Below, one piece after another: positions 9,101 through 16,510 of a DNA stretch of 64,000 nucleotides (its first letter is position 1; every line of letters begins with the position of its first letter). The notes beneath the pieces are model-generated. The model searched no databases. It worked only from the letters and a program-made list of their open reading frames with translations, and was not told where the DNA came from. The translations under genes were made by a program, and so were the position numbers. Origin of the DNA: Gemmatimonas sp. (GTDB taxonomy: Bacteria; Gemmatimonadota; Gemmatimonadetes; Gemmatimonadales; Gemmatimonadaceae); the NCBI RefSeq assembly GCF_021298855.1, contig NZ_JAJTHI010000026.1:1-64000 (forward strand). Reading direction: 5' to 3'.

Positions 9101-9597
9101 TACATCCACAGGGTGGGGAGGCCGCCACGGAATCCGCCCTTGCTCGCCACGATGTACTTGCCGTCGGGGGAGTACTCGGGTGAGAGGTACACATTGCTCC
9201 GCCCGCGCGTGACCTCCTTCACCTCGCGCGTGGCCAGGTCGAGCGTGTGCACGTTGTCCGCGCCCTGCCGGTCGGAGATGAACACGACCGTCTTGCCATC
9301 GGGACTGAACCGCGGCTGCGCGTCGAAGGCGAGCCCGCTGGTGAGGCGCACGGCATCGCCGCCGGCCATGGGCAGCAGGTACAGGTCGCCCAGCATGTCG
9401 AAGACGAGCGATTGCCCGTCGGGACTCACGTCGATCGACAGCCAGGTGCCGTCGCGCGTGTCCAGCGGGAAGCGTCGCGTGGCCTCCAGCGGCAGGGGAC
9501 GCGCCGCGGCGCCGCGAGGGGAGTCAGCGGGCGCCTGGGCGCCAAGGGGCAGCGCGGCCAGCAGGGCGACGCACAGCGGAAGGGGGCGCAGGCGCAC
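6196..9597 (-). CDS. Secreted PD40 beta-propeller amidohydrolase
   Basis: This is a large exported enzyme of about 1133 residues. From the GTG at 9597 it begins with a signal peptide (RLRPLPLCVALLAALPLGAQ). A long N-terminal region then carries TolB/PD40-type propeller blades with repeated SPDGK motifs (SPDGQSLVF, SPDGKTVVFISD, SPDGKYIVAS, SPDGTQFAFVAMD, SPDGKSLAFVTW). The last roughly 430 residues are a metal-dependent amidohydrolase domain with the HxH metal motif in GFVDTHAHLRAERG, followed by GVTTTRDP and the late KLADLIVLDRDPL segment. Such enzymes hydrolyse cyclic amides or peptides outside the cytoplasm; the substrate is unknown. GTG 9597 is chosen over upstream in-frame ATGs because it gives the signal peptide at once and has GGAG 5 nt upstream. 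It is divergent from the SusC-like gene. Confidence 0.85.
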   Translation of the reverse strand: MRLRPLPLCVALLAALPLGAQAPADSPRGAAARPLPLEATRRFPLDTRDGTWLSIDVSPDGQSLVFDMLGDLYLLPMAGGDAVRLTSGLAFDAQPRFSPDGKTVVFISDRQGADNVHTLDLATREVKEVTRGRSNVYLSPEYSPDGKYIVASKGGFRGGLPTLWMYHVQGGNGVALYTPPANAAPGAAVQQAGAAFTADGRFVYYTQRTGAWNYNAQFPQYQIWSYDRESGEREPLSSRYGSAVRPTLSPDGKWLVYGSRYENKTGLRLRDLATGDERWLAYPTQRDEMESRAPMDALPGMSFTPDSKELVASYGNRLWRVAVDGSGQREIPFRAQAQVEVGPELAFTYPIADSATFTARQIRDGVPSPDGTQFAFVAMDRLYVMDWPGGTPRRVSTLEVIEAEPAWSPDGKSLAFVTWTEQGGRLYKATLAPGRTTRLVPLSAGLATLRQPVFAPGGSRVVALRTPAQGRRDQTGVTGTSELVWYAASPAATDGAAPTVIARAAGRSKPHFTTDSTRIYLSSSNGLVSLRWDGTDEQRHLRVVGAGGTGAADDDHGHTELTLSELELLRGEEPGLQGPPAQLVLAAPSGDLALAQIGGDFYTVVVPPRGTQATVNVAEPASATFPVRKLTDIGGQFPAWSADGKRVHWSIGNAHVVYDLDAAVARDAAIAAARRDSTMAESARPTAYTPAETRVRVAATRDLPSGTVVLRNAKIVTMRGDEVIARGDLVVRNNRIAAVGASGAVTVPAGATEMDLSGATVIPGFVDTHAHLRAERGTIHETQPWAYLANLAYGVTTTRDPQTATTDVLTYQDMVDAGRILGPRIYSTGPGVFSTDNIRDQEHARSMMKRYSQYYDTKTIKMYVAGVRQVRQWIITAAREQQLTPTTEGSLDVKLNLSETLDGYPGLEHSMGITPLGGDVTSFMAWAKRAYTPTLLVNYGGPWAENWFYTKENPWADPKLQRFTAYEELALKTRRRMASMPNGGTAGGWFRDEEYIFPELATDATKILRAGGRVGIGSHGQLQGLGYHWELWAMASGGMTNLEALRVATLVGATALGLQTDLGSIETGKLADLIVLDRDPLADLRNTNSIRYVVKNGRVYDGNTLSELHPTKRNGPEVPNRPIAPSTRAGTGK

Positions 9598-9923
9598 GAA
9601 GACTCCGGGATCGAGTGAGGGCCGGTCGGTCGCGAACCGACTGCCGCAGATTCTGCCCCCCGGTGCCGGGGGCGGCAAGGCACGGTCCGGCATTTGGTAC
9701 GAACGCTTGCCCATGTGCGCCACTTGGGTGCACTATCGGGACTATCGTCCCTCATGTATTCGTCCTGTCCCTCGCAAGGGATGAAGGCGCCTTCTTGGAA
9801 CGGACGAACCGTTCGGCCCGATCGACCACGGCGACGTTGCCGCGACCCGGTCACCCCCGAGTTCCCCCCCGCCCGGTTCGGGCGGGTTCGTGCAGCAGTA
9901 CGAAGACTTCAGGAGAGGTGCGG
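9598..9923. other. Divergent promoter region before SusC-like gene
   Basis: This 326-bp intergenic region separates the amidohydrolase (minus) and SusC-like (plus) genes. It holds the GGAG site of the former and AGGAGAGG of the latter (9911-9918). GC-rich inverted repeats are visible, for example CCCCCGGTGCCGGGGG near 9657-9672, GGGACTATCGTCCC near 9738-9751 and CCGCCCGGTTCGGGCGG near 9869-9885. Their roles are unknown; no gene is supported. Confidence 0.5.
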
Positions 9924-12788
9924 ATGCTCTGTTCACGTGTGTGGAGTCGGGCCCTGACGACGTGCGCCGTCGTTGCCGGCCTGCTCGGTACCCCCTGGGG
10001 TACCGGGGCGGTGGTAGAGGCCCAGGGGGCCACCGGGACCGTTCGCGGCCGGGTCACCAATGCTGCCGGCAGCGCGGTCCCGAACGCGCAGGTGTTCATC
10101 GCCGGCACGCAGAACGGCGGACAGACCGGCGCCGACGGCAGCTACACCATTACGCGCGTCACCACCGGCACGGTGACGGTGCGCGTCCGCATGATCGGCT
10201 ACGAGCCGACGGAGAAGGCCGTCGCGGTGGCGGCGGGGCAGACGGCCACCGCCGACTTCGTCCTCAAGACCTCGCCGGTCTCGCTCGACCAGGTCGTCGT
10301 GACCGGCACCGCCGGCTCGGCGCGCAAGCGTGAAGTGGGCAACTCCATTGGTCAGGTGTCCACCAAGGATCTCCCCGAAGTCCCCACCAACGTGTCCAAC
10401 CTGCTCGCCGGGCGCGTGGCCGGCGTGCAGATCTCCGGTGGCACGGGCAACGCGGGCAGTGGCAGCGCCATCCGCCTGCGTGGCGCCACGTCGCTGGCGC
10501 TCAGCAACCAGCCGCTCATCTACGTGGACGGCGTGCGTACCCGCTCCGACGAGTACCCGCGCAACGGCATCTTCCAGGGCGCCACGCAGCGCGGCGCGAA
10601 CGCCTACGGCAGCCCGCTCAACGACATCAATCCCGACGACATCGAGCGCATCGAAGTCGTGAAGGGGGCGGCAGCCACGACGCTCTTCGGCACCGACGCC
10701 GCGGCCGGCGTGATCCAGATCTTCACCAAGCGCGGGTCGCAGGGCGCGCCCAAGTGGAACGCCCAGATCAACTCGGGTTTCCAGCGGCTGCAGCAGTTCG
10801 GTACCGACTCGGTGCCGCTGCTCAACATGGACGCCTTCGTGCGCGACGGCGGCCGGTTGGGGATGCAGGCCCAGGTGGCCGGCGGCACCCAGAACAACGT
10901 GAAGTACCTGTTCTCCTTCGGCGCCGACAACAGCGACGGCGTGCTGCAGCTCGACAACGAGCGCAAGTATCAGGTGCGCGCCAACGTCGACTTCAGCCCG
11001 TTCAAGAACATGCAGTTCAGCTGGAACACGGCGTACAACAACTCGCTCATCACGCAGACGCCGGCCGGCAACAACGCGCAGGGCATCACGCTCAACGCCT
11101 TCCGGCAGGAGCGCAACTACTTCGGCAACGCCAATCCCGACACGATCAAGCTCGTGTACGGGCAGCAGCTGAACAGCAACATCGATCGCCTGCTGTTGGG
11201 CACCACGGCCACCTGGACGCCCATCGAGCGCTTCTCCAGCCGCCTCGTGGTGGGCTTCGACCGCTCCGCACTCGAAAATCGCAACGTGCGCCCCTACGGC
11301 TTTCCCGGCGCGGCGCTCGGCATCATCCAGAACCAGGTGTGGCAGAACAAGATCATCAGCCTCGACTGGGCCAACAACTACGAGATGCAGTTCGGCGACG
11401 GCATGAAGGCCACCTTCTCCGCCGGGACCCAGTACATCAACTCGCTCGTGAGCGACGTGGTGGCGTATTCGGAAAACTACCCGGCACCCACCAACCCCAC
11501 GGTGGCCTCGGGGTCGCTGCGCAACGCCGATGAAAACCGCCTCAAGAACATCACCGGCGGCGCGTTCACCCAGGCGCTCTTCGGCATCAAGGACAAGTAC
11601 TTCGTCACGGTGGGCGCGCGCGTGGACGGCAACAGCGCCTTCGGTGAAGACTTCGGCTTCCAGACGTACCCCAAGGCCAGCGCCTCGTGGGTCGTTTCCG
11701 ACGAAGGGTTCTGGTCGGACAAGTTCGGCACGCTCAAGTTGCGCGCGGCGTATGGCCAGGCGGGCCGCGCCCCCACCGCCTTCGCGGCCGTGCAGACCTG
11801 GAACCCCGTGGGCTGGGGCACCGCTCCTGCCGTGCGGCCGCTCAACCTCGGTGACCCCAACCTCGGCCCCGAGCGCACCACCGAAACCGAAATCGGGTTC
11901 GACAACCAGATCTTCGGCGGCCGCCTGAGTGTGGACTTCACCTGGTTCCGCGCCGTGACCGACGACGCGCTCTTCTTCGTGCGCAACGTGCCCTCGAACG
12001 GCTTCCTGGCCAGTTCGCTCGGCAACGCCGGCAAGATCGAGAAGAGCGGCATCGAAGCGGCCATCAACGCCACGCTCCTCGAGAAGACCAACCTGGACAT
12101 CAAGGCCGGCCTCAACGTCAGCACCAACCAGAGCAAGGTGCTGAGCCTCGGGGGCGCACCGTCGTTCAGCGTGGGCAACTTCGGCTGGGTCATTGAAGGA
12201 CAGCCGGCGCCGGTGCTGCGCGGCCGGCTCATCAAGAATGAGGACGTGATCGGCGCCCCCATCGACACGGTGTTCAACCACACCTTCGGCCCGGCGCAGC
12301 CGACGCTCATTCTTTCGCCATCGCTCAACATCACCACCTGGAAGGGCATCAACATCTCGACCCGCGGCGAGTATCAGGGCGGCGCGTTCATCAACGAAGA
12401 CGCCTCGTTCCAGGCGCTGTCGCGGTCGGTGCTGTGGCCGACGTGCACGCGGGCCTACGCGGCCATCGCGGCAAGTCAGCCGCTCACGCCGCGTGAGACG
12501 CTCACCTGCATTCCGCGCAATGCGCGCCAGGACATGTTCATCTTCCCGGCGGACTTCTTCAAGATTCGCGACATCACCGTCACGGTGCCCCTGGGCAAGC
12601 TGATTCCGCACACGGCCAGCAGCTCGCTCGTCTTCTCCGCGCAGAACGTGTTCCGCACCAATTTCGGCATGCCGCTGTTCGACCCCGAAATGTCGGGCAA
12701 CGACGGATTCAACGTGGGCGTGCGCTACATCTCCGAGCACATTCCGGCGCCCGCGCTGTTCCTGACCTCCCTGCGCATCTCGTTCTGA
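9924..12788 (+). CDS. SusC/RagA-type TonB-linked outer membrane protein
   Basis: The product is a 954-residue outer-membrane receptor. A signal peptide of about 34 residues ends near VVEAQ. A carboxypeptidase-regulatory-like beta-sandwich follows at about 37-115 (GTVRGRVTNAAGSAVPNAQV), then a TonB plug at about 120-235 with DQVVVTGTAG, VSNLLAGRVAGVQI, NQPLIYVDGVRTR and the TTLFGTDAAAGVIQIFTKRG signature, and then a 22-strand-type barrel ending in ..LRISF with a terminal Phe. SusC proteins import oligomeric nutrients across the outer membrane using TonB energy, with SusD as the surface lid. The ATG at 9924 has a strong AGGAGAGG site 5 nt upstream; the upstream in-frame extension is not needed. 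The SusD partner starts 11 nt downstream. The substrate is not identifiable from this window. Confidence 0.95.
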   Translation: MLCSRVWSRALTTCAVVAGLLGTPWGTGAVVEAQGATGTVRGRVTNAAGSAVPNAQVFIAGTQNGGQTGADGSYTITRVTTGTVTVRVRMIGYEPTEKAVAVAAGQTATADFVLKTSPVSLDQVVVTGTAGSARKREVGNSIGQVSTKDLPEVPTNVSNLLAGRVAGVQISGGTGNAGSGSAIRLRGATSLALSNQPLIYVDGVRTRSDEYPRNGIFQGATQRGANAYGSPLNDINPDDIERIEVVKGAAATTLFGTDAAAGVIQIFTKRGSQGAPKWNAQINSGFQRLQQFGTDSVPLLNMDAFVRDGGRLGMQAQVAGGTQNNVKYLFSFGADNSDGVLQLDNERKYQVRANVDFSPFKNMQFSWNTAYNNSLITQTPAGNNAQGITLNAFRQERNYFGNANPDTIKLVYGQQLNSNIDRLLLGTTATWTPIERFSSRLVVGFDRSALENRNVRPYGFPGAALGIIQNQVWQNKIISLDWANNYEMQFGDGMKATFSAGTQYINSLVSDVVAYSENYPAPTNPTVASGSLRNADENRLKNITGGAFTQALFGIKDKYFVTVGARVDGNSAFGEDFGFQTYPKASASWVVSDEGFWSDKFGTLKLRAAYGQAGRAPTAFAAVQTWNPVGWGTAPAVRPLNLGDPNLGPERTTETEIGFDNQIFGGRLSVDFTWFRAVTDDALFFVRNVPSNGFLASSLGNAGKIEKSGIEAAINATLLEKTNLDIKAGLNVSTNQSKVLSLGGAPSFSVGNFGWVIEGQPAPVLRGRLIKNEDVIGAPIDTVFNHTFGPAQPTLILSPSLNITTWKGINISTRGEYQGGAFINEDASFQALSRSVLWPTCTRAYAAIAASQPLTPRETLTCIPRNARQDMFIFPADFFKIRDITVTVPLGKLIPHTASSSLVFSAQNVFRTNFGMPLFDPEMSGNDGFNVGVRYISEHIPAPALFLTSLRISF

Positions 12789-12799
12789 GGCCCCTGACC

Positions 12800-14047
12800 A
12801 TGACGATGACACTTCGCGCCTTCGTGCGCATGGCTCCCGTCGCGGCGCTGGCGCTTGCGGCCGGATGCGACTTGCAGGTCACCAATCCCGGGCCCGTGCA
12901 GGCCGCCTTCCTCAACGATCCGGCCGCCCTCACGGCCATCGTGAACGGCGCCGGACGCGACCTGGGCGAAGGACTCAATTGGACGGCGTACACGGGGGCC
13001 GCCGTGACGCGGGAAGTCCTCCCCGCCGGATCCACCGGCGCCTTCGGCATCACCGTGCGCCAGCAGCTCGGCGTGCTGTCGCCGGATGACGGCGGCGACT
13101 GGTGGAATCAGGCGCAGCGCGCCCGCTGGACGGCGGAGTCGGGAGTGCGGCGCATCAAGGAGGTGCTCGGTGCCGCAGCGAACAACAACGCCACGTTGGC
13201 CCAGGCCCTGATCTGGGCTGGCTATTCCAACCGCCACCTCGGCGAGAACTTCTGCGACTGCGTCATCGACGGCGGACCGCGCCAGAGCTACACGGTATAC
13301 CTCGAGCGGGCCGAAGCCGCCTTCACCGAGGCCATCGCCGTGGCAACGGCGGCCAACAATGCCACACTGCGCGACGTGGCCACGGCCGGTCGGGCATCAG
13401 TGCGACTGCTGCGTGGCAACCTCAGCGGTGCCTCGGCCGATGCGGGCCTCATCACGAACAACGCGTTCGTGTACCGCATGCCGTACTTCGTGAATACTGT
13501 GGACCAGTACAATCGCATCAACTGGGCATCGGCCAACCAGCCGTACCGCGCCCACACGGTCTGGGGCACGTTCTACGACAACTACCGCCGCACCACGCGT
13601 GACCCGCGCGTTCCGTTCGACTCGAGCCTCACCATCCGCTTCGGCGACGCGGCCGTGACCAGTCTTGGCGGACAGGTGCGCTGGTTCTTCCAGACCAAGT
13701 ACCCGGTGCGCGAATCGCCCATGAACCTGTCGAGCGGCTGGGAAATGCGCCTCATTGAGGCCGAGGCGCTGCTCGTGGCGAACGACATCCCGGGCGCCAT
13801 GGCCCGGCTCAACCTGCGTCGTACGGCACTCAACCTCGCCCCGTGGACGGCGGCCAACGCGACCGAAGCGTGGACGGCGCTCAAGCGCGAGCGCGGTATC
13901 GAACTGTGGCTCGAAGGGCGTCGCCTTGGCGATTTCCGCCGCTGGGCAGCGCTCAACCGGCCGGGCGACCAGGAGAACATGACGGGACGCAACCTCTGCT
14001 TCCCCATTCCGCTCTCCGAACTCGAGACCAATCCCAACCTGCGGTAA
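12800..14047 (+). CDS. SusD/RagB-type nutrient-binding lipoprotein
   Basis: The product is a 415-residue surface lipoprotein. Its N-terminus has a lipobox LALAAGC with the acylated Cys at residue 23. The body is alpha-helical, with TPR-like segments (LIWAGYSNRHLGENFCDC, RAEAAFTEAIAVATAA), and the C-terminal SusD signature RERGIELWLEGRRLGDFRRW near 350-370 is followed by LCFPIPLSELETNP. It would act as the lid and substrate binder of the SusC-like channel encoded 11 nt upstream, in one operon. It is shorter than Bacteroides SusD (about 550 residues), as is common for related lipoproteins outside that phylum. The operon ends at the hairpin at 14069-14104. Confidence 0.92.
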   Translation: MTMTLRAFVRMAPVAALALAAGCDLQVTNPGPVQAAFLNDPAALTAIVNGAGRDLGEGLNWTAYTGAAVTREVLPAGSTGAFGITVRQQLGVLSPDDGGDWWNQAQRARWTAESGVRRIKEVLGAAANNNATLAQALIWAGYSNRHLGENFCDCVIDGGPRQSYTVYLERAEAAFTEAIAVATAANNATLRDVATAGRASVRLLRGNLSGASADAGLITNNAFVYRMPYFVNTVDQYNRINWASANQPYRAHTVWGTFYDNYRRTTRDPRVPFDSSLTIRFGDAAVTSLGGQVRWFFQTKYPVRESPMNLSSGWEMRLIEAEALLVANDIPGAMARLNLRRTALNLAPWTAANATEAWTALKRERGIELWLEGRRLGDFRRWAALNRPGDQENMTGRNLCFPIPLSELETNPNLR

Positions 14048-14068
14048 CCTACCGCTTCAGGAAACGAG

Positions 14069-14104
14069 ACGGCCGCCGGCAGCTACCTGCCGGCGGCCGT
14101 TCTT
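14069..14104. terminator. Strong bidirectional hairpin terminator
   Basis: A perfect 14-bp GC-rich stem (14069-14082 paired with 14087-14100) with a CTAC loop is followed by TCTT. It lies between the converging ends of the SusD-like gene and the minus-strand TonB receptor. The T-run is short, so it may stabilise 3' ends as much as terminate. Confidence 0.75.
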
Positions 14105-14118
14105 GCATCCCGGCACCC

Positions 14119-16431
14119 TCAGAATTCGAAGTTCAGGCCAATGGATGGCAGCAACCCGATGCTTTCGTTGGGCTCGGCGCGACGCAGACGGGGGTTCCAC
14201 TGCGGCGCCGTGGTGTTGACCCGGTTGGTCACGTTCTGCAGGTCGAGGAAGGCAATGAACTGACGGTTGCCCACGAGGAAGCGCCGATCGACGCGCACGT
14301 CGGCCGCAAAGAAGAAGGGGACGCGCAACGCGTTGTACTGCGCGAAGTCGAGCGTGCCGGCCAGGCTGCCCTGCGCCACGAAGGGCGTGAAGGGCAAGCC
14401 ACTCGATCCACGCAGACGCGTGGCCACTTCCCATTTGGCGTTGGGGCGCCAGCCCAGCACGCCGTTGGCCAGCACCGGCGTATCGAAGGCGCCACGCGTG
14501 GCCGTGCCATCGAGGCCGGTGAAGCGTGTGCGGTTGAGGCTCGCGCTCAGCTGCCCGTAGAACGGCGACGCCCCCAGCTTCTTCTGCAGGAACAGCTCCG
14601 CGCCGTACGCCGTACCGGTACCGCTGCTGGCCAGCGGTTCGAGTCCGAAGGGGATATCCGTGGTGGCATCGTCGAAGCCACTGGGACTCAGCACCGCCTG
14701 CGGACGGAATCGACGCACCGGGTAGTCGCCGTACCGCTTGCCGTACACCTCGAACTGCACCTTGAGGTCACGGCCTACCAGTCGGGAAATGCCTGCAATG
14801 AGCTGGTCGGCGCGAAACGGGCGCAGGCGCGTGGCGTTTCCGGGATCCCCCACGAGCCAGATGTAGCTGGGCGCCTGCCAGTAACGCCCGCCGGAAAGCG
14901 ACAGCGTGGTCACCGCATTGGCCTGGTAGCTGAGGCTCAGTCTCGGCGCGAGGCGCACCGCGTTGTCGAGGAAGCCATACCAGTCGCCTCGCACGCCGGC
15001 CGACAGGCGCACCGTGGGCGTGCTCTGCCACGTGGCCTGCAGGTAGCTCCCGTTGCGCCACGCGGTGAACGACGTATCGACCGACAGTGGCTGCGGTGCA
15101 CCGGCCTGATCGCGACGCGTGAACCCGGCGAGCGTGGCGTCGTAGCGCAGCGTGCTGGCGTACTTGAAGATCGTGCCCGTTTCTATCTCCACGCCGCGCC
15201 CGGCCACCAGCGTCACGTCGGTACGCAGCGAGTTCTCCCCTTCGGTGGAGCGACTCTCGAAAATGGGCGCCAGCAGACTGTCGCGCTGGGCCGTGACGTA
15301 GCGCGTATACGTGCGCCCCAGTGTGGTGGTGGCCACCCCGCGACCCAGCAACCGTTTCCAGGTGAGGCCGCTGAAGTACTGATCCTGCGTTGGCGCGAGC
15401 ACCTGCGCGTTGTTCACCCGCGCCGAGTCCGTGCTGTTGTCGAAGGAAATCGTTCCGCGCGCCCCGATGGCCAGGACGCTGAAGGCATCGCGCCGATTGG
15501 GGCGCCACGTGGCCTTCATGGTGGCGTCGGTGTAGCTGGGAATGAAGCTGAGGCCGATCGCCTTGAAGAGCAGGTCGAGATAGCTCTGGCGGACGTTGGC
15601 CAGAAACGACCCATTGCGACCGAGTGGCCCCTCGAGCACGGCGCCCACCTGCGTTGCCGCCACGTTCACTTCGCCGGCCACGCGCTCGCGATTGCCTTCA
15701 CGCAATGTCAGCGTGGTGGCCGACGAGGTGCGATCGCCCAGGCGGGCCCCAAAGCCGCCGGCCGAGAGCGATGCGCTCTCCACGAACCGGATGTTGATGA
15801 GCGAAATGGGACCGCCTGTGGAGCCCTGCGAACCGAAGTGATTGATGTTGGGCACTTCGATGTTGTCCACCACGAACAGGTTCTCGAACGGCGCACCACC
15901 TCGCACCACGATGTCGTTGCGGGCGGCGCTGGTGACCCCCACACCGGGCGCGATGGATATGGCGCGCAGCACATCTTCCTGTGCGCCGGGCTGACGCCGG
16001 ACCTCCTCCGCATCATAGCGCTGCGTGGAGACCGGCGTGCTTGCGGGCATGCGCGCCGGAAAGGCCTCCGGACGCACGGTGACGACATCGAGCTGGACGT
16101 CCACCGGCTGCAGGACAATGGTCACCTCGGCCGGCTTGGCGGGAGAGACCGCAATGTCGCCGCGCCGTACCGGCGCGAAGCCAAGGCGCCGCACCTCGAG
16201 CGTAACGATTCCCACGCGCACGCCGCGCACGGTGAACCGTCCATCGGCCTCACTTTGCGCGCCTGCCTCCTGCCCCACCACACGGATGGTGGCCCCGGCG
16301 ATGGGTGCCTCCGTCGTGGCGGTCACGATGCGCCCGGTGACGACGCCGGTTGACCCGGCGGTAGCCGGGGCGACCTGCGCCGAAAGCAGGGCCGGACGCA
16401 GGAGCAAACACAGCAGCAGTGCACGCTTCAT
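14119..16431 (-). CDS. TonB-dependent receptor with carboxypeptidase-like N-domain
   Basis: The product is a 770-residue outer-membrane receptor. The start is taken at ATG 16431 because MKRALLLCLLLRPALLSAQ is a clean signal peptide; the frame is open upstream without reason. A carboxypeptidase-regulatory-like domain at about 28-110 (GVVTGRIVTATTEAPIAGAT) precedes the plug at about 125-240, with VVRGGAPFENLFVVDNIEVP and GSTGGPISLINIRFVE, and then the barrel ending ..IGLNFEF with a terminal Phe. The plug resembles the TonB receptors with NHFGSQG-type segments rather than siderophore FecA. It is the last gene of a minus-strand run headed by sigma and FecR-like genes, 79 nt after the STN receptor, so it may share their transcript. 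Confidence 0.88.
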   Translation of the reverse strand: MKRALLLCLLLRPALLSAQVAPATAGSTGVVTGRIVTATTEAPIAGATIRVVGQEAGAQSEADGRFTVRGVRVGIVTLEVRRLGFAPVRRGDIAVSPAKPAEVTIVLQPVDVQLDVVTVRPEAFPARMPASTPVSTQRYDAEEVRRQPGAQEDVLRAISIAPGVGVTSAARNDIVVRGGAPFENLFVVDNIEVPNINHFGSQGSTGGPISLINIRFVESASLSAGGFGARLGDRTSSATTLTLREGNRERVAGEVNVAATQVGAVLEGPLGRNGSFLANVRQSYLDLLFKAIGLSFIPSYTDATMKATWRPNRRDAFSVLAIGARGTISFDNSTDSARVNNAQVLAPTQDQYFSGLTWKRLLGRGVATTTLGRTYTRYVTAQRDSLLAPIFESRSTEGENSLRTDVTLVAGRGVEIETGTIFKYASTLRYDATLAGFTRRDQAGAPQPLSVDTSFTAWRNGSYLQATWQSTPTVRLSAGVRGDWYGFLDNAVRLAPRLSLSYQANAVTTLSLSGGRYWQAPSYIWLVGDPGNATRLRPFRADQLIAGISRLVGRDLKVQFEVYGKRYGDYPVRRFRPQAVLSPSGFDDATTDIPFGLEPLASSGTGTAYGAELFLQKKLGASPFYGQLSASLNRTRFTGLDGTATRGAFDTPVLANGVLGWRPNAKWEVATRLRGSSGLPFTPFVAQGSLAGTLDFAQYNALRVPFFFAADVRVDRRFLVGNRQFIAFLDLQNVTNRVNTTAPQWNPRLRRAEPNESIGLLPSIGLNFEF

Positions 16432-16510
16432 TGGAGCGGGATGGAATCGAAGACAGGACCAGCGGTGTCGGACCAACCCGCCGCGCCCCGGCATCGTTTC
16501 CACCAGCAGG

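Noticed and set aside
9933-12812. Open frame of 959 codons antisense to the SusC-like gene
   Set aside because: It is a high-GC shadow: Ala/Gly/His/Arg-rich translation without domain motifs, lying exactly opposite a gene with strong family signatures and a good ribosome site.
13843-16353. Open frame of 836 codons overlapping the SusD-like gene and antisense to a TonB receptor
   Set aside because: It crosses a perfect terminator hairpin and has no recognisable motif; both overlapped genes are clear.
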